Assembly: GCA_036250195.1 (NCBI GenBank)
Contig: JAVHZZ010000006.1
Span: 158,899,724-158,963,723 of the forward strand
Direction: 5' to 3'
From: Mixophyes australis
Lineage: Eukaryota > Chordata > Amphibia > Anura > Limnodynastidae
DNA: 64,000 nucleotides
Part shown: in pieces, positions 46,040-57,644 of the stretch
How the letters are laid out: each line of letters starts with the position of its first letter
How positions within the stretch are numbered: position 1 is the stretch's first letter
Position numbers and translations under genes: made by a program
Notes under the pieces: generated by a model
Seen by the model: the letters and a program-made list of their open reading frames with translations, nothing else
Told to the model about the DNA's origin: nothing
The model's database searches: none

Positions 46040-46490
46040 GGAAGAGCAAAAGAAGGCAGCATGGCAGACTGTGAAGGGGGGCAAAGGAAGGCAGCATGGC
46101 AGAGTGTGAAAGGGTAGCAAAGGAAGGCAGCATGGCAGAGTGGGAAAGGGGAGCAAAGGAAGGCAGCATGGCAGAGTGGGAAAGGGGAGCAAAGGAAGGC
46201 AGCATGGCAGAGTGGGAAAGGGGAGCAAAGGAAGGCAGCATGGCAGAGTGTGAAAGGGGAGCAAAGGAAGGCAACCTGGCAGAGTGTGAAAGGAAAACAA
46301 AGGAAGGCAGCATGGCAGAGTGTGAAAGGAGAGTAAAGGAAGGCAGCATGGCAGAGTGTGAAAGGGGAGCAAAGGAAGGCAGCATGGCAGAGTGTGAAAG
46401 GGGAGCAAAGTAAGGCAGCATGGCAGAGTGTGAAAGGGGAGCAAAGTAAGGCAGCATGGCAGAGTGTGAAAGGTGAGCAATGGAAGGCTG
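46040..46490 (+). repeat. 36-bp minisatellite
   Basis: About 12 units of GGCAGCATGGCAGAGTGTGA followed by AAGGGGAGCAAAGGAA. As 36 bp is 12 codons, long frames are open on both strands (up to 273 codons on minus, 45770-46591). They are repeat artefacts. Confidence 0.92.
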
Positions 46491-46639
46491 GGTTTATTTT
46501 GATTTTTCAGTCTAATATGGCATGCTTCACTGATAGTGACAGCTCTTTGGATCTCATATTGAGAGTCGACAGCTACAGATTCCAAATGCAAATGTCACAC
46601 CTAGAATGAACTCCAGACCTTTTACCTGCTTAATTGATG

Positions 46640-46918
46640 ATGAAATAACGAGGGAATAGCCCACACATGTCCATGAAATAGCTTTTGAGTCGATTGTGCC
46701 TTTACTTTTGGTCCCTTAAAAAGTAGGAGGCACATATAGAAACCGTTGTAATTCCTACACCGTTCACCTGATTTGGATGTACATTCCCTCAAATTAAAGT
46801 TGAAAGTCTGCAGTTAAAGCACATCTTGTTTGTTTCATTTCAAATTCATTGTGGTGGTGTATAGAGCCCAAAATATTAGAATTGTGTCGATGTCCCAATA
46901 TTTATGGACTTGACTGTA
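46640..46918 (+). mobile_element. Tc1/mariner-like element terminus
   Basis: Text running GGTCCCTTAAAAAGTAGGAGG, TTCACCTGATTTGGATGTA, TCTGCAGTTAAAGCACATCT and ending ATATTTATGGACTTGACTGTA matches the well-known terminus of a transposon widespread in fish and amphibians. The minus strand starts TACAGTCAAGTCCATAAATA, a Tc1-like inverted repeat. Only one end is present. Confidence 0.6.
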
Positions 46919-47784
46919 TGTCTATTTACAAGTCATATCTTGAACTACCTTATCTTGAATACTGACTCTTCCGACTACCTTCAATTTGATGGGTGGAACC
47001 CCCCATTCCACCCTTCAAATTGAAGGCACAGTCTAACGTAGGCAATGTACAGTTTTGGCGTGGTAAACTCTAACGCATACTCATGCGGCGATTCAAGTTT
47101 CAGGACATCTCTTAGATACTTGTTTTTTAGCTGTATCACTTGCACCAACAGCAGGTGTAAGTGTCGACTTATAGTGATAACTATTAAGATTATAGTATTA
47201 CGAGTTGTAAATTTATTTTAGAAAATATTTTTTCTGCATGCATTCTGATGGGACTTTATATTGCACATATGCATGTGCGTATCCTGCATTGTGTTCTGTA
47301 TGCTAACATACGGCAAATAACGGAGAGTCAGAGTGCACTTATACCCAAATTCAAATGGCAATGTTTCTTGAGATCCGCTTGCATTTGGATATGGGCGTAT
47401 GTGCGTTCAAGTTGTGTGCATTTTTTTTAAACACAAGTTGCATTCACATTGTGTTTGAAGATGAATCAGGCCCCCAGCATGCAGATCAAGATAAATGGTA
47501 TGTGCTATTTATGAATAATAAAATATGGGAAATTCCACTTATTTGTAAAGAAAATAGGATATTATAAGTAAGAGAGGAGATCCATGAACATATACAGGCG
47601 CAAGGCTACAGGTCGAGGTGACTTATATGATCTGTAAAAATACCAGAATAGGTAAATGCAATACACAACTTTCCAAATGAAAACTGAATTATGTGAAGAC
47701 ATCAGAACTCACGATTAATACAGATATTAATTATAGGTCTAAATATTTATATCAGCATAAATTGTGGATAATAAATAATAATAT

Positions 47785-47815
<31 letters not shown>

Positions 47816-50800
47816 TAATAATGCAAACATGATGCTTCTAAGTTGAACAATCTGGAAGTGAAAGTGTTAAAATGTTAATTTCATCACATTTAATCTGCCC
47901 TGAAGAGTCCTACTAACAACCTGCAGGATTTTTCCAAGAAAGTTAAATTTGTAGCATAAAAAAATGGTTCCAGAGTAACCAAATAACGTAACTCAATATA
48001 CAATCTTAAAAATGACTATCTGTGGCATGTAACAGCTGTAAAGAATATAATCATATGGTGTAGGGATCAATTTATTGTCTCATGAGATAAAACCTCCAGT
48101 TTCAAATTATCCACTGACACAGTGCGAGGGATTCGTAAATCTTGCTTGACCTATTAAATCAATAAAGCTGGTGAGAATATCTTGCACCAGTTCTTATGAA
48201 ATCTCTGCTAGCAACTAAATCTTTTATAGCTGAAGAAATGAGCAGACCAAATGCTGCCAGGGGGGTGGGGTGGGGGGGGGGGGGGGGGGCGGTGTCTGGG
48301 CCTCTATTGTGACTTGTGAGGAGAAAATAGTCGTTAGCAGACTAATCCTCCCCCCTCCCAGTTTCACTCATCCAAGCGGGTAAGTGGCTTGTCTTAATAT
48401 ACATAAAATCATATCTTCGAACCCTGGGATAGAATTATTTTAATTTTCAAACACAAGTGAAATTGGAAACTGGTATAAAGCTTAATTACTCCACACGTAC
48501 CAGATAGGATTAATGTCATCCTAATGACCAGGGTGCTGTGTAGAGTGGTACTGAGCGCTGATCTACACGTCCAGACTGAAACGGCTTCGTCTGACATCTG
48601 TAAGGGATTAACCATTTCACTGCTAAAATGCTGAAGCACTGTGATAGAAAAATGGTAAATCAGGGTCCAGGCAGTAACAATGACAATAGTGGATGCTTAT
48701 AAAAGTATAGTAGGAGGTAAAGTAGTGTGAAGTCTGAACTTAAAAGGATTTCCATATTTATGGACATTTTCTATAATACATAATAGACCAAAAAGGTTTA
48801 TTTTGTAAGTACAAGTACATGCCTAGCTTAGATACACTCCTCAAGAAAGTGTATTTAATGGTACATGTAGTAGAACATTCACTCTTCAGGATGGATTGCA
48901 TGCAGTCCTCTGCATACTTCTGGCCCTTATTGCTGCGTCATCTGCCAAATATCTGCTGTTTTGAGATCCCCATTGCATATAAAGTGCTCTCTGGATATAA
49001 CTGTATCCAATGCAGAAAGAACAGCAGTGCTCTTTGGAAGGAACTTTGTGACTGCATTGGTCCATTAACTTGCTTTCTCTATAAGATACATAGATTTATG
49101 CCACCTAAAAATATGTTTGCATAAAATTGTGTTGTGCTGCATGCATCCTGAACTTGTAGCCCCTTTTTCCTGGAGAAGTGGGTTAGGGGAATTATTGTGT
49201 AAATTCAGTACAGTAAGGGTGTGCAGATTTTGACATAGACACATCTTTAGTATATACCTTCCATCTTTAAAATACATTATTCCATGCATGCTGTATTTCA
49301 TATGCAAGAACTACTTCTTCTTCCCATGTATGTAAGGGCTACAACCAATACCTAACTGGTGCAGAACTGCATTTGGAAATGGTACCCAGTGTCTGAGAGC
49401 TTTGGTGGCTACTTGTCATGGTGACATTTCCTTTATCATAGAGCTGGAGTTGAAAGTCAGTGTAAGTAGCGTATTTTGATTTCAAGCTTCATTTTTGATC
49501 ATTTTGTGGTGTAGATGTCCTTTATCTAGTATTTTTCAGAGGAAGAGGATGTATAAGACAAGAAAGTCTAATGCTGGAAATTTCAAAACAGAAACTAAGC
49601 AGTACTTTACAGAAATGCTGGGAGCTGCCTGTGTATTTAGTTGCTGCTCATGAATTAATGCATAGATTTCTTTTATGGCTCTGCAGAATTTTTGTCTGTG
49701 ATTTAAATAATGTAATAATATTTGTTATGGTAATTCCTCTGATTTCTCTAACATAAGTGTTCCTATGGGATTCCTTCCTGCTTTATGCTCATTAGTAAAT
49801 TGCTCTCACCTTTCATTAAATCTCAAATGAAAACTCAAATCCTATAACAAACAAAGCTATAAACTTCTTTATAGAACAACTAACCTAAGCACCTTGAACC
49901 TTAAAACATTGCTTTCATCAATCATTTTACATCTGTCCTGTAGCTTTGGACATGCTATGAGCTTCCATTTGCTCAAGTTGGCTTGGGGCACATAGATATG
50001 TGGTGTCAAATGGATACATTCACGGATGAGCAGCAGTTTACACGGGTAGAGGGGGAAGTTGGGCAGAGTAAGATACAGAATAACTGCACTGATGTGCCTT
50101 GTTTGCGGCACAGTGCAGATGTAAGTTTGTGGAGAGATTATTGAATGGGAGAAGAGGGCACATATTGGGTTTTGTCCTATGCTCTTAATAGGACCTGTTT
50201 TGACCCCTCACTATTCCGACATAACCATGCCCCATCGCAGTGTTGTCATGCCCCTTTGTCCTGATTCTCAACGGTATAAAGTTGGGATGTACGAGATTAA
50301 AATCCCAATTTCCTGGACATATTTTTTTAAAGTTCTTATTAAAGCATTAAAATAGTCTCCTATTCATTTATGTGATAATAGCAGAGTGGCTTGGAGTGAG
50401 AAGTGACAGAGGGGGAGATAGAGGACCCCTCGGGTGGAACCCTTGAAAGCGGTAGTAGTTAGCGGATTTCAAAGCCATAACGTAAGGTACTCTGGACGAA
50501 GTTACAGATTAAGAAGGGGCTGATTGTGAAATGAGGTTCAGGGGGCCCAAACCTTATGAAAAGAGGGAAAAGGAGTTCCTCAGGATGTTGGTAATGTTTT
50601 CCATTTGATATGTATGCCAGAAGTGGCTACATACCATAGTTATGGCAGGAGGGAGATCTTTTTTTCACAAAGCCGCAAGTGGCCACACTATCCTGGGGAA
50701 TCACTAGTAGATAGTGGAGGCTAGGAAAATTACCTCTTTCCACAGTGGCTGAACTTTGTCCACCAGACATGCAAAAACGAACTTGGCTGATTGCATTTCC

Positions 50801-50890
50801 TCCAGTAGGCATTGTATACATTTGGAAAGATGCTGTGGAGTGTCAAAGTCGAATAATTGGATGAAAGAAAGTATATTGAATAATATTGTT
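46919..50890. other. no recognisable gene; simple repeats
   Basis: Contains an ATA/AAT microsatellite at 47766-47822 and a poly-G tract at about 48261-48289. The rest is AT-rich without a protein-like frame. Confidence 0.45.
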
Positions 50891-50894
50891 TTAC

Positions 50895-50940
50895 CGTGCG
50901 ATTGTGATCAGTAGGCCACATGTTAAGACACAATCGCACG
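50895..50940. repeat. 12-bp perfect stem-loop
   Basis: CGTGCGATTGTG (50895-50906) pairs with CACAATCGCACG (50929-50940) across 22 nt. It lies just before the putative LTR. Confidence 0.7.
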
Positions 50941-50999
50941 ATAAATAACGCACGCATACACTTACACATTCACTTACCCATTCACTTGTATATAGTTCA

Positions 51000-51530
51000 T
51001 TTTTATAATAATTCCAACCCACAGTCGTTTATGAGCAAATGTTATTGAATTTATAGTTATATAGTGATTCGGTTCCATCGGCTATGAGATCACACTTCGT
51101 GTATGCTAGTTATGGAATATAGGGAATTAGTGATCAGAATGGTATTGTGTGTATAATGTAAATAGACCGGTTTGAACTAGCTTTTGTCGGGAAGATTGAT
51201 ATGCATCTGACTTTCACCCTTGGAGGGTGTCGTTTGAACTGACCTATGAACTACACTATACTGGACTGTCCTGGAGCCTGAACTTATGAAAACATGTCAA
51301 GTCATCTGTATTGTATTTACTGTAACAACAAATGTATATATATTGCTCTCTGGAATTAGCTTACAGTCTCATTGACCCCCGACTTCAGGATTGAATGACT
51401 GTAAGCTGGATCCAGCAGTGCGCAGCGCATGTATCGGCTGTACTTATTTAATTGTTATTCTTTTGCTTTTGCTAATAAATCACTTTGTGAGTTGGAACCA
51501 CACAAATCGCATCGACAATGATTATTGGTA
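51000..51530 (+). mobile_element. possible retroviral-type LTR
   Basis: The stretch ends with a CT-rich segment, TTGCTTTTGCTAATAAATCA (polyadenylation signal AATAAA at about 51474) and TTTGTGAGTTGGAACC, the arrangement of an LTR R/U5 boundary. A hairpin pairs AGCTTACAGTCTCATT with AATGACTGTAAGCT (51358-51407). I see no internal coding region and cannot define the ends. Confidence 0.3.
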
Positions 51531-53080
51531 AGCAATAAAATAACTTTAATAGGAGCATGGTTGGGACATAGTACTTATGGGCATTCTCTTTGATACTAAT
51601 GTTAATAGAAGATATTGCAACTTGCTCCCATATGCCTGACCACTCTTCTGAGTCCAATGCCTCGCCTTGGACTCAGAAGGTGTACTTTTACTTTGTGGAG
51701 TCTGTCCCCCAAGTATGCACCTTGATGTGCAATGGGTAGACAATCAAGGTGCAGCGGTGCAAAACCAAGCTTCTTTGGGATGCACATTGAGTGTCCTTGC
51801 TAAATAATGGGTGTTTAATATATCTTGGAGATGGCAATAGAAACAGGGTACTATAGAGCTGCATACAGTCCTTTGTCAAAAGGATTTGACCGTGTAGCCT
51901 CAGAGCCAAACAACCAGATTGGTCCAATCTAAATGCACCTGTCTGATCAAACTGGACATAACTTGAGTCTCTTTGCCAATATTCACTCATGCTTGGATAG
52001 CTTTAGAAGATACATTTTTTATTAAATATAATACTTTGACAGAAACCTGCAGAACAAGTAAAACTTGTGAAAAAACTGTTCCAGAGGTTCCTTTGAAGAA
52101 AAGGTGGCATTCTCCATAGTAACCACTTTGATTGTTGCTTTAGTTTTCAAAACTGAACTAGAAAAATTATAGCTAGAAACAGATTGGTTGTTATGGGAAA
52201 CATGTCCTTTCCTATAGTTTCCTGTGAAACACTTTTCATAACTACTACCCAGACTGTCTTCAACTGGGATCCCCGCAAGGAAGGAACAAGTCAGAGCCTC
52301 TTGGTTTGCCCAGCTAACTACTGAGATTAGATCGACCTTAAGACAAAAAATGAGGAATGATTGTAAATGTGAACTGGCCAGGTGTCAGAAGGTGCGAGGT
52401 CAGAAAACGAGCAGAAGATCAGGGTTATAAGCAGATAAGGATGTTCAGTAACATTCCAGGTCAGTAACGGGTGGTCAAATAGCAAATGGAGAGCAGGCAT
52501 AGGGATTGTGTCGAAACAAGCTGGGTTAACGTGTAGACAAATTAACACACAGCTCACAGTAGTGCAAAATACCAGTTACCCAGGCAAAGTATAGTGCACT
52601 CAGCTTTCCTTTCAAATCCAAATCCTAACATGTGTCCACGTGCCCGATGTTAGAAGAGAAGAGAAAAGACACAGGCATGTGCCTCATGAATTGTGGGGGC
52701 CATATTGTATGTAAACCATACAATTATTGAACATCGACATATTTGAAAATTACACTACAAACTACAGTAGTTGAACAGTGGGGGACTCAACCATTGTGTG
52801 CCCCCAATTTTTCCTACCCCAAACTTTTAAATGGTGACAACACCCGTGACTTTCTATTGTGGCAGTCACACCTTTTCATGTGTTCATGAATGGATCTAGA
52901 AATATTTACTACATCCACCTTAAAAAGAAAACCCTACATCTTCCTGTAAGTCAACAGGAAATAATAGTCATCACTGTTCCTGCGCTCATATTCTTACTTG
53001 AGCCATTATTACTAGATGCTGCTTTTTTCTTTTGATTTTTTTAGTGTTCATTTCTGCATGTTATGTCAAGAATCCAGTAA
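51531..53080. other. no recognisable gene
   Basis: Unrecognised AT-rich sequence. 52380-52530 has gypsy-like GGTCAG phrases too degraded to call. Confidence 0.4.
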
Positions 53081-53085
53081 TAGCT

Positions 53086-53437
53086 GGAAACATCATCATC
53101 ATCATCATATATTTATATAGCGCCACTATTTCTACAGCGCTGTACAGAGAACTCACTCACATCAGTCCCTGCCCCATTGGAGCTTACAGTCTAAATTCCC
53201 TAACATACACACATAGACAGAGGAAGAGAGAGACTAGGGTCAATTTTGATAGCAGCCAATTAACCTAACAGTATGTTTTTGGAGTGTGGGAGGAAACTGG
53301 AGCACCCGGAGGAAACCCACGCAAACACAGGGAGAACATATAAAATCCACACAGATAAGGTCATGGTTGGCAATCAAACTCATGACCCCAGTGCTGTGAG
53401 GCAGAAGTGCTAACCACTAGGCCACTGTGCTGCCCAC
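53086..53437 (-). mobile_element. tRNA-derived SINE with V-SINE-like core
   Basis: On minus it begins GTGGGCAGCACAGTGGCC with the A-box-like TAGTGGTTAGCAC, then a degenerate B box (GAGTTTGATTGCC for GGTTCGANTCC). Next is the conserved core around CGTGGGTTTCCTCCGGGTGC and TCCCACACTCCAAAAACAT, and a LINE-like 3' tail ACAGCGCTGTAGAAATAGTG, GGCGCTATATAAATATATG and a GAT repeat. Pol III would transcribe it; an L2-type LINE probably mobilised it. The V-SINE assignment is from memory of the core. Confidence 0.7.
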
Positions 53438-53509
53438 ATGAATTGTAACATCCATATAACATTCATACCCGATTATCTTTTCATGTCACTAGTTCCTAGA
53501 GAATATAAT

Positions 53510-53950
53510 ATTAGTTCAGATATTAATTTAATAGTGTTGGAAGGGTGGCAGCTCCTCATTTAGTGGTGAGTAGTAGCTATTTAATTTAATTTAATGATAT
53601 GGGCTATTTAATGGTAAGGGTTATTTAATAGTAGAGTCATGGTAGCGCCTATTCATTTAAGGTGGGTTAGTTAATTATAAAACATGGGTGCTCTTTATTT
53701 AATGTTGGGGTGGCTGGCCAGAGGAAGGCCTAGAGTGTTCACTTGTGCTTGGTTTCCATATTTTTTTTCAAACAGGACCCCACACATCCAGGATCTAGAC
53801 AATCAGCAAACTGAGTTTAAAACACCAGCAGCAGGAGGTAGTGACAGCTGTAAAAAGAGATAGGAAAGACCAACAGTCTGACAACTTTCCTGGTTTTGGT
53901 GCTGCAGCTATTGCCCAAAATAGAGGCTCCTCTATTTTTAAGTCTTACAT
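53510..53950 (+). mobile_element. third copy of the 20.5-kb element family, partial
   Basis: Repeats GCTATTTAAT-type phrases, then TTTCAAACAGGACCCCACAC, ATCCAGGATC and CTGACAACTTTCCTG, matching in order the 21.7-21.9 kb segment of the 20512-22103 element. Ends not recognised. Confidence 0.5.
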
Positions 53951-55329
53951 TTGCACTAGTTAAGTTAGCTCCATCTTTTTATGATGGCATTTTACAATTA
54001 ATTGACAAGGTGCTGTTTGAGGAGCAGCAGAATATTTGGTAGTGATCATTTAGAAATAGAGTGGGGTGAGAAAAGGAAGCAGGATGGTCCTGTCTGTTTA
54101 ATTTTTACTCATTCCCACAATTTCTGGTGGCAGCATTGCCTACAATAGTTAGAAATACAGTCCTGTCCAAAAAGTAGGTCCTTAAAATCAAGTAACAAAG
54201 GTCAACGCCAAACAACTGAATACATTGCAATATTAAAGATGAGGGATGGGCGCTAGGGGAAACATCAAATGAAACTTAAACAGATCAAATGATGGAATCA
54301 TAAAATGTATGCATTTAAAATTGTGCCAATATTTACCATGTTTTGCCCACTTCTGCAGTCCCCTTGCCTCTTGTATAACTTGTTTACCTGTCCAAAATGT
54401 CGGCTAGCTGGAAAAAAATCCTCAAACCAGCATTAGATAAAGTGGGAGACCCTTTATTGTAGATTAAAATCCAAATCTATCTATACACTTAACATTTTTT
54501 TTAGCTACATGGCACTTCGGGGCTTAAGGTAGCTCCGAACCAGGTGACAAGTGACCTGTATCAATATCCACCTACTTTACATGTTAATTCTGCAACCCAT
54601 AGAATTTATAGTCTATAAATAGAGCTGGGACAACGCTGTGCCATTTAATTTCCCTTTGTGTTGTGGTTGGAGTACAATAAGAGAGAAATCTGGATGATGC
54701 ACTCAAAGCCAAATTCCTTTGGGGGAACATGCAAAGCTTTATAGACAATTATGAACTGAGAGATGTTTGCTTACTCTACTTATAATACATAGAATGAACT
54801 CTCGAAAGACACAAACATCTGTAGGCACAATGTTTGAAGCACCGCCCTAGGTGCAGAAAAAGAATTTATATAAACATCTGTCTCTTCTTTCTATAATTTC
54901 ATAATACGTGATACAGATTCTGGCTTCTGCAATGAAACACTTTAAAGGCGCTCTCACGAGATCCTGAAGTAAGCTGTCGGCAGGTTACAAGGCGATTGAA
55001 AACCGTCCACTGTAAAATAACATATATGATGTATAGACACTTCTAGTGCATCCAGGAGAGGTATTTAAGAGCTATCTCTCTCTATAAAGCTGGGATATTT
55101 ATGGACTTTTATTCTCTTAGACAGACTATAAAATAAAAACATTTACATTATATTTGTGTCAAACAAGGGCAAGGATGGATCTGCCTGCTGCGAAGCTAAA
55201 GGGCAACCTGGAATCAGAAACATTGCTTTCCAATAGACAAGAACGGATGGGAAAGAGCGAGAGCTTTGCCTTGAAATTTAATTGGAAACCTTGGAATTAG
55301 AAAACACTGGTCGTTCTTTAAGAGTGACA
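53951..55329. other. no recognisable gene
   Basis: Nothing recognised. No protein-like frame. Confidence 0.45.
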
Positions 55330-56890
55330 TTTTCCAAGGGCTGCTCTCCCTTTGTTAACTCCTTTACTGCCTGCTCCATTTCTATTAACAGAACATTCCC
55401 CAATCTGTGCAGCTTCAAACGGGCATTAAAAACCCACCTTTTCTTAAAAGCTTATCAGTCACCCACTTAACTACCCACCTTGTCGGTTACCTCTCCTTCT
55501 CATCCCTCCTTCCCCCTTTCTCCTTCTCGCACCGTGTGACTCTGTCCCTATTTTACCCCTTTAGTCTTTGCTATGTCTGCCCCTCCCTTTAGATTGTAAG
55601 CTCCTTACAGCAGGGCCCTCTCTAACCCTTCTCTTTCCACCACTTTTAACTTTGCTCTCCAGCTACTCTGCCCACCTCCTTCTTGGGTATGGACAGAAAG
55701 GGTGGGTTGCGCTACCTCTAAATGTGTGGAGCAGCCAAAAAACGAACCTGAAGGTGTACAGGAGGGAATCCCTACCCTCCCAAGGGGAAACTGGGTTTGG
55801 ATAAATAGATAACAGGTTCTGGGCGCTTATCAGTATGAAATATATGGCAGGTTGGATGGGTAAGGTAAAATATTATAGGTATTTATTGTAACATGGTTTA
55901 CATGAAACACATTCCGGCCGGAAAAATGGTATGCGTGCAATTGCACCAAAAGACAATAATGAATGTTACAAATGGCAAAAAAACAAAATACAAAAGCTAC
56001 AAAAGACAGAAAAACAAAAAACAAACAGCAAAAACACACCAACAAAAAACTGTAACTGGTTTCAAGTGTATATCTCAGTCCTGGCTAAGCAATAGGCCCG
56101 CTGAATATGCTATAAGGCCATATAGATGTAGCTTTGATGAATGAGAAGTATTGTCCAACGGACCAATGTAAATGTCCAATGATTGCTGAACGTCATTATG
56201 TAAGTCATCCCGGACCTTTTGTTAGACTTTTTTGGACATTTACATTTGTCCGTTGGACAATACTTCTCATTCATCAAAGCTACATCTATATGGCCTTATA
56301 GCATATTCAGCGGGCCTATTGCTTAGCCAGGACTGAGATATACACTTGAAACCAGTTACAGTTTTTTGTTGGTGTGTTTTTGCTGTTTGTTTTTTGTTTT
56401 TTTGTCTTTTACAGCTTTTGTATTTTGGTTTTTTGCCATTTGTAACATTCATTACTGTCTTTTGGTGCAATTGCACGCATACCATTTTTCCGGCCGGAAT
56501 GTGTTTCATGTAAACCATGTTACAATAAATACCTATAATATTTTACCTTACCCATCCAACCTGCCATATATTTCATACTGATAAGCGCCCAGAACCTGTT
56601 ATCTATTTATCCACCTCCTTCTTGGACCTTATGCCCACTGACTCCTCTCTTTCTTTTCTCTCCACCATTCAGTGGCTTTTAACCTGTTCGCTGCGCCCTC
56701 CAGCTTGGGCACAGGTTTCAGGCTTGTGCTGAATATCCCTCACCCTTTCAGCCTTTTTTTTAGCTGTGCTTTAAGCTGCCTGAGTTATAGTGTTAACTGT
56801 TAATTGTGCTGTGCTATTTTACCTTGTACAGTCCTATTGTTTGTTCCTGTACGGCATTGTGGACATTATGTGGCGCCCTAAAAATAAAAA

Positions 56891-56923
<33 letters not shown>

Positions 56924-56934
56924 TTATCAAATGT
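55330..56934 (+). pseudogene. L2-type LINE 3' end, interrupted by a foldback insertion
   Basis: 55396-55467 encodes the C-terminus of an L2 ORF2 protein (FPNLCSFKRALKTHLFLKAY, then a stop), a tail I recognise from L2/CR1 LINEs. The 3' UTR follows, with TTTAGATTGTAAGCTCCTTA and GCAGGGCCCTCTCTAACC, the common LINE phrase. It is cut at 55686 by the foldback element, resumes at 56626, and ends ATGTGGCGCCCTAAAAATAA then an ATA repeat (56893-56934). The reverse transcriptase is absent, so this is a 5'-truncated dead copy. Confidence 0.8.
55687..56610. mobile_element. long foldback insertion with a 15-bp target duplication
   Basis: CCACCTCCTTCTTGG stands at 55672-55686 and again at 56611-56625. Inside, an asymmetric 112-bp head (55687-55798) is followed by two nearly identical inverted arms, 55799-56179 and 56232-56612 (about 381 bp each, no net indels), around a 52-bp loop. 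Arms run from GGATAAATAGATAACAGG to TGTAAATGTCCAA. An 83-codon frame (55893-56144 on plus, 56267-56518 on minus) appears in both arms and is probably chance. Class unknown. Confidence 0.85.
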
Positions 56935-57310
56935 AGAAGCCTTAGGGGGAGGAGGGGAGGATTTAAAATATATGTATAGTTGAGCTCAGTAATTTCAGTA
57001 ACAGAAACATTGCAGGAAAATATCTTAGAGGACCACATATTGTTTGTGTACATCTATGTTGTATTGCAACCATATACTTATGTGATGGAGAAAGAGAAGC
57101 TGTGATAAGTTTTATGTTTCAAGTTTGAACTGAGATGGTCCGGTGGCCAAAATTATTCACAATACACCATGCTACTACATTAGTGTCTAAATCCTGGGTC
57201 TCTAGTTTCACTTGCCACCAGCTGAGTAAAATGGACCTTTAAACTTCAATAAAACTTAACTTGCTTGGGGAACAGAAGTGTGTGCACCACTAATTTGCAG
57301 TGATGCACCA

Positions 57311-57366
57311 CAGGGCCATCTTAACAACATTATGGGCCCCCGGGCAAAGCAGTGTACCGGGGCCCC

Positions 57367-57428
<62 letters not shown>

Positions 57429-57636
57429 TAGATGTATAGAGATACAGATAATGATATAGATATATAGAGATAGAGATAGATAGATGTACTTGCTCAGTGA
57501 CCCTTGAAGGCTTTTTTTGCAGGTTTTTTCATTTGCAAGATTATTTATTCTAATTAAGAGCCGTGCCTATGGGGCCCCCTTGCCCATGGGGCCCCCGGGC
57601 ACCTCCCCATCGTGCCCAATGGAAAAGATGGCCCTG
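57311..57636. mobile_element. non-autonomous hAT element, CAGGGCC family, copy 2
   Basis: Begins CAGGGCCATCTTAAC and ends AAAAGATGGCCCTG, inverted relative to the 18.7-kb copy. The exact 8-bp target duplication ATGCACCA lies at 57303-57310 and 57637-57644. The interior is a (TA)n run (57366-57400), then GATA repeats to about 57485. Both ends carry GGGGCCC blocks. Confidence 0.9.
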
Positions 57637-57644
57637 ATGCACCA

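Noticed and set aside
45770..46591. 273-codon minus-strand frame and its overlapping frames
   Set aside because: They follow the 36-bp minisatellite and have repeat composition on both strands.
55893..56518. The same 83-codon frame in both arms of the foldback
   Set aside because: Identical arms necessarily share frames. The sequence has no recognisable domain and no reason to be translated, though it is noted under the insertion.
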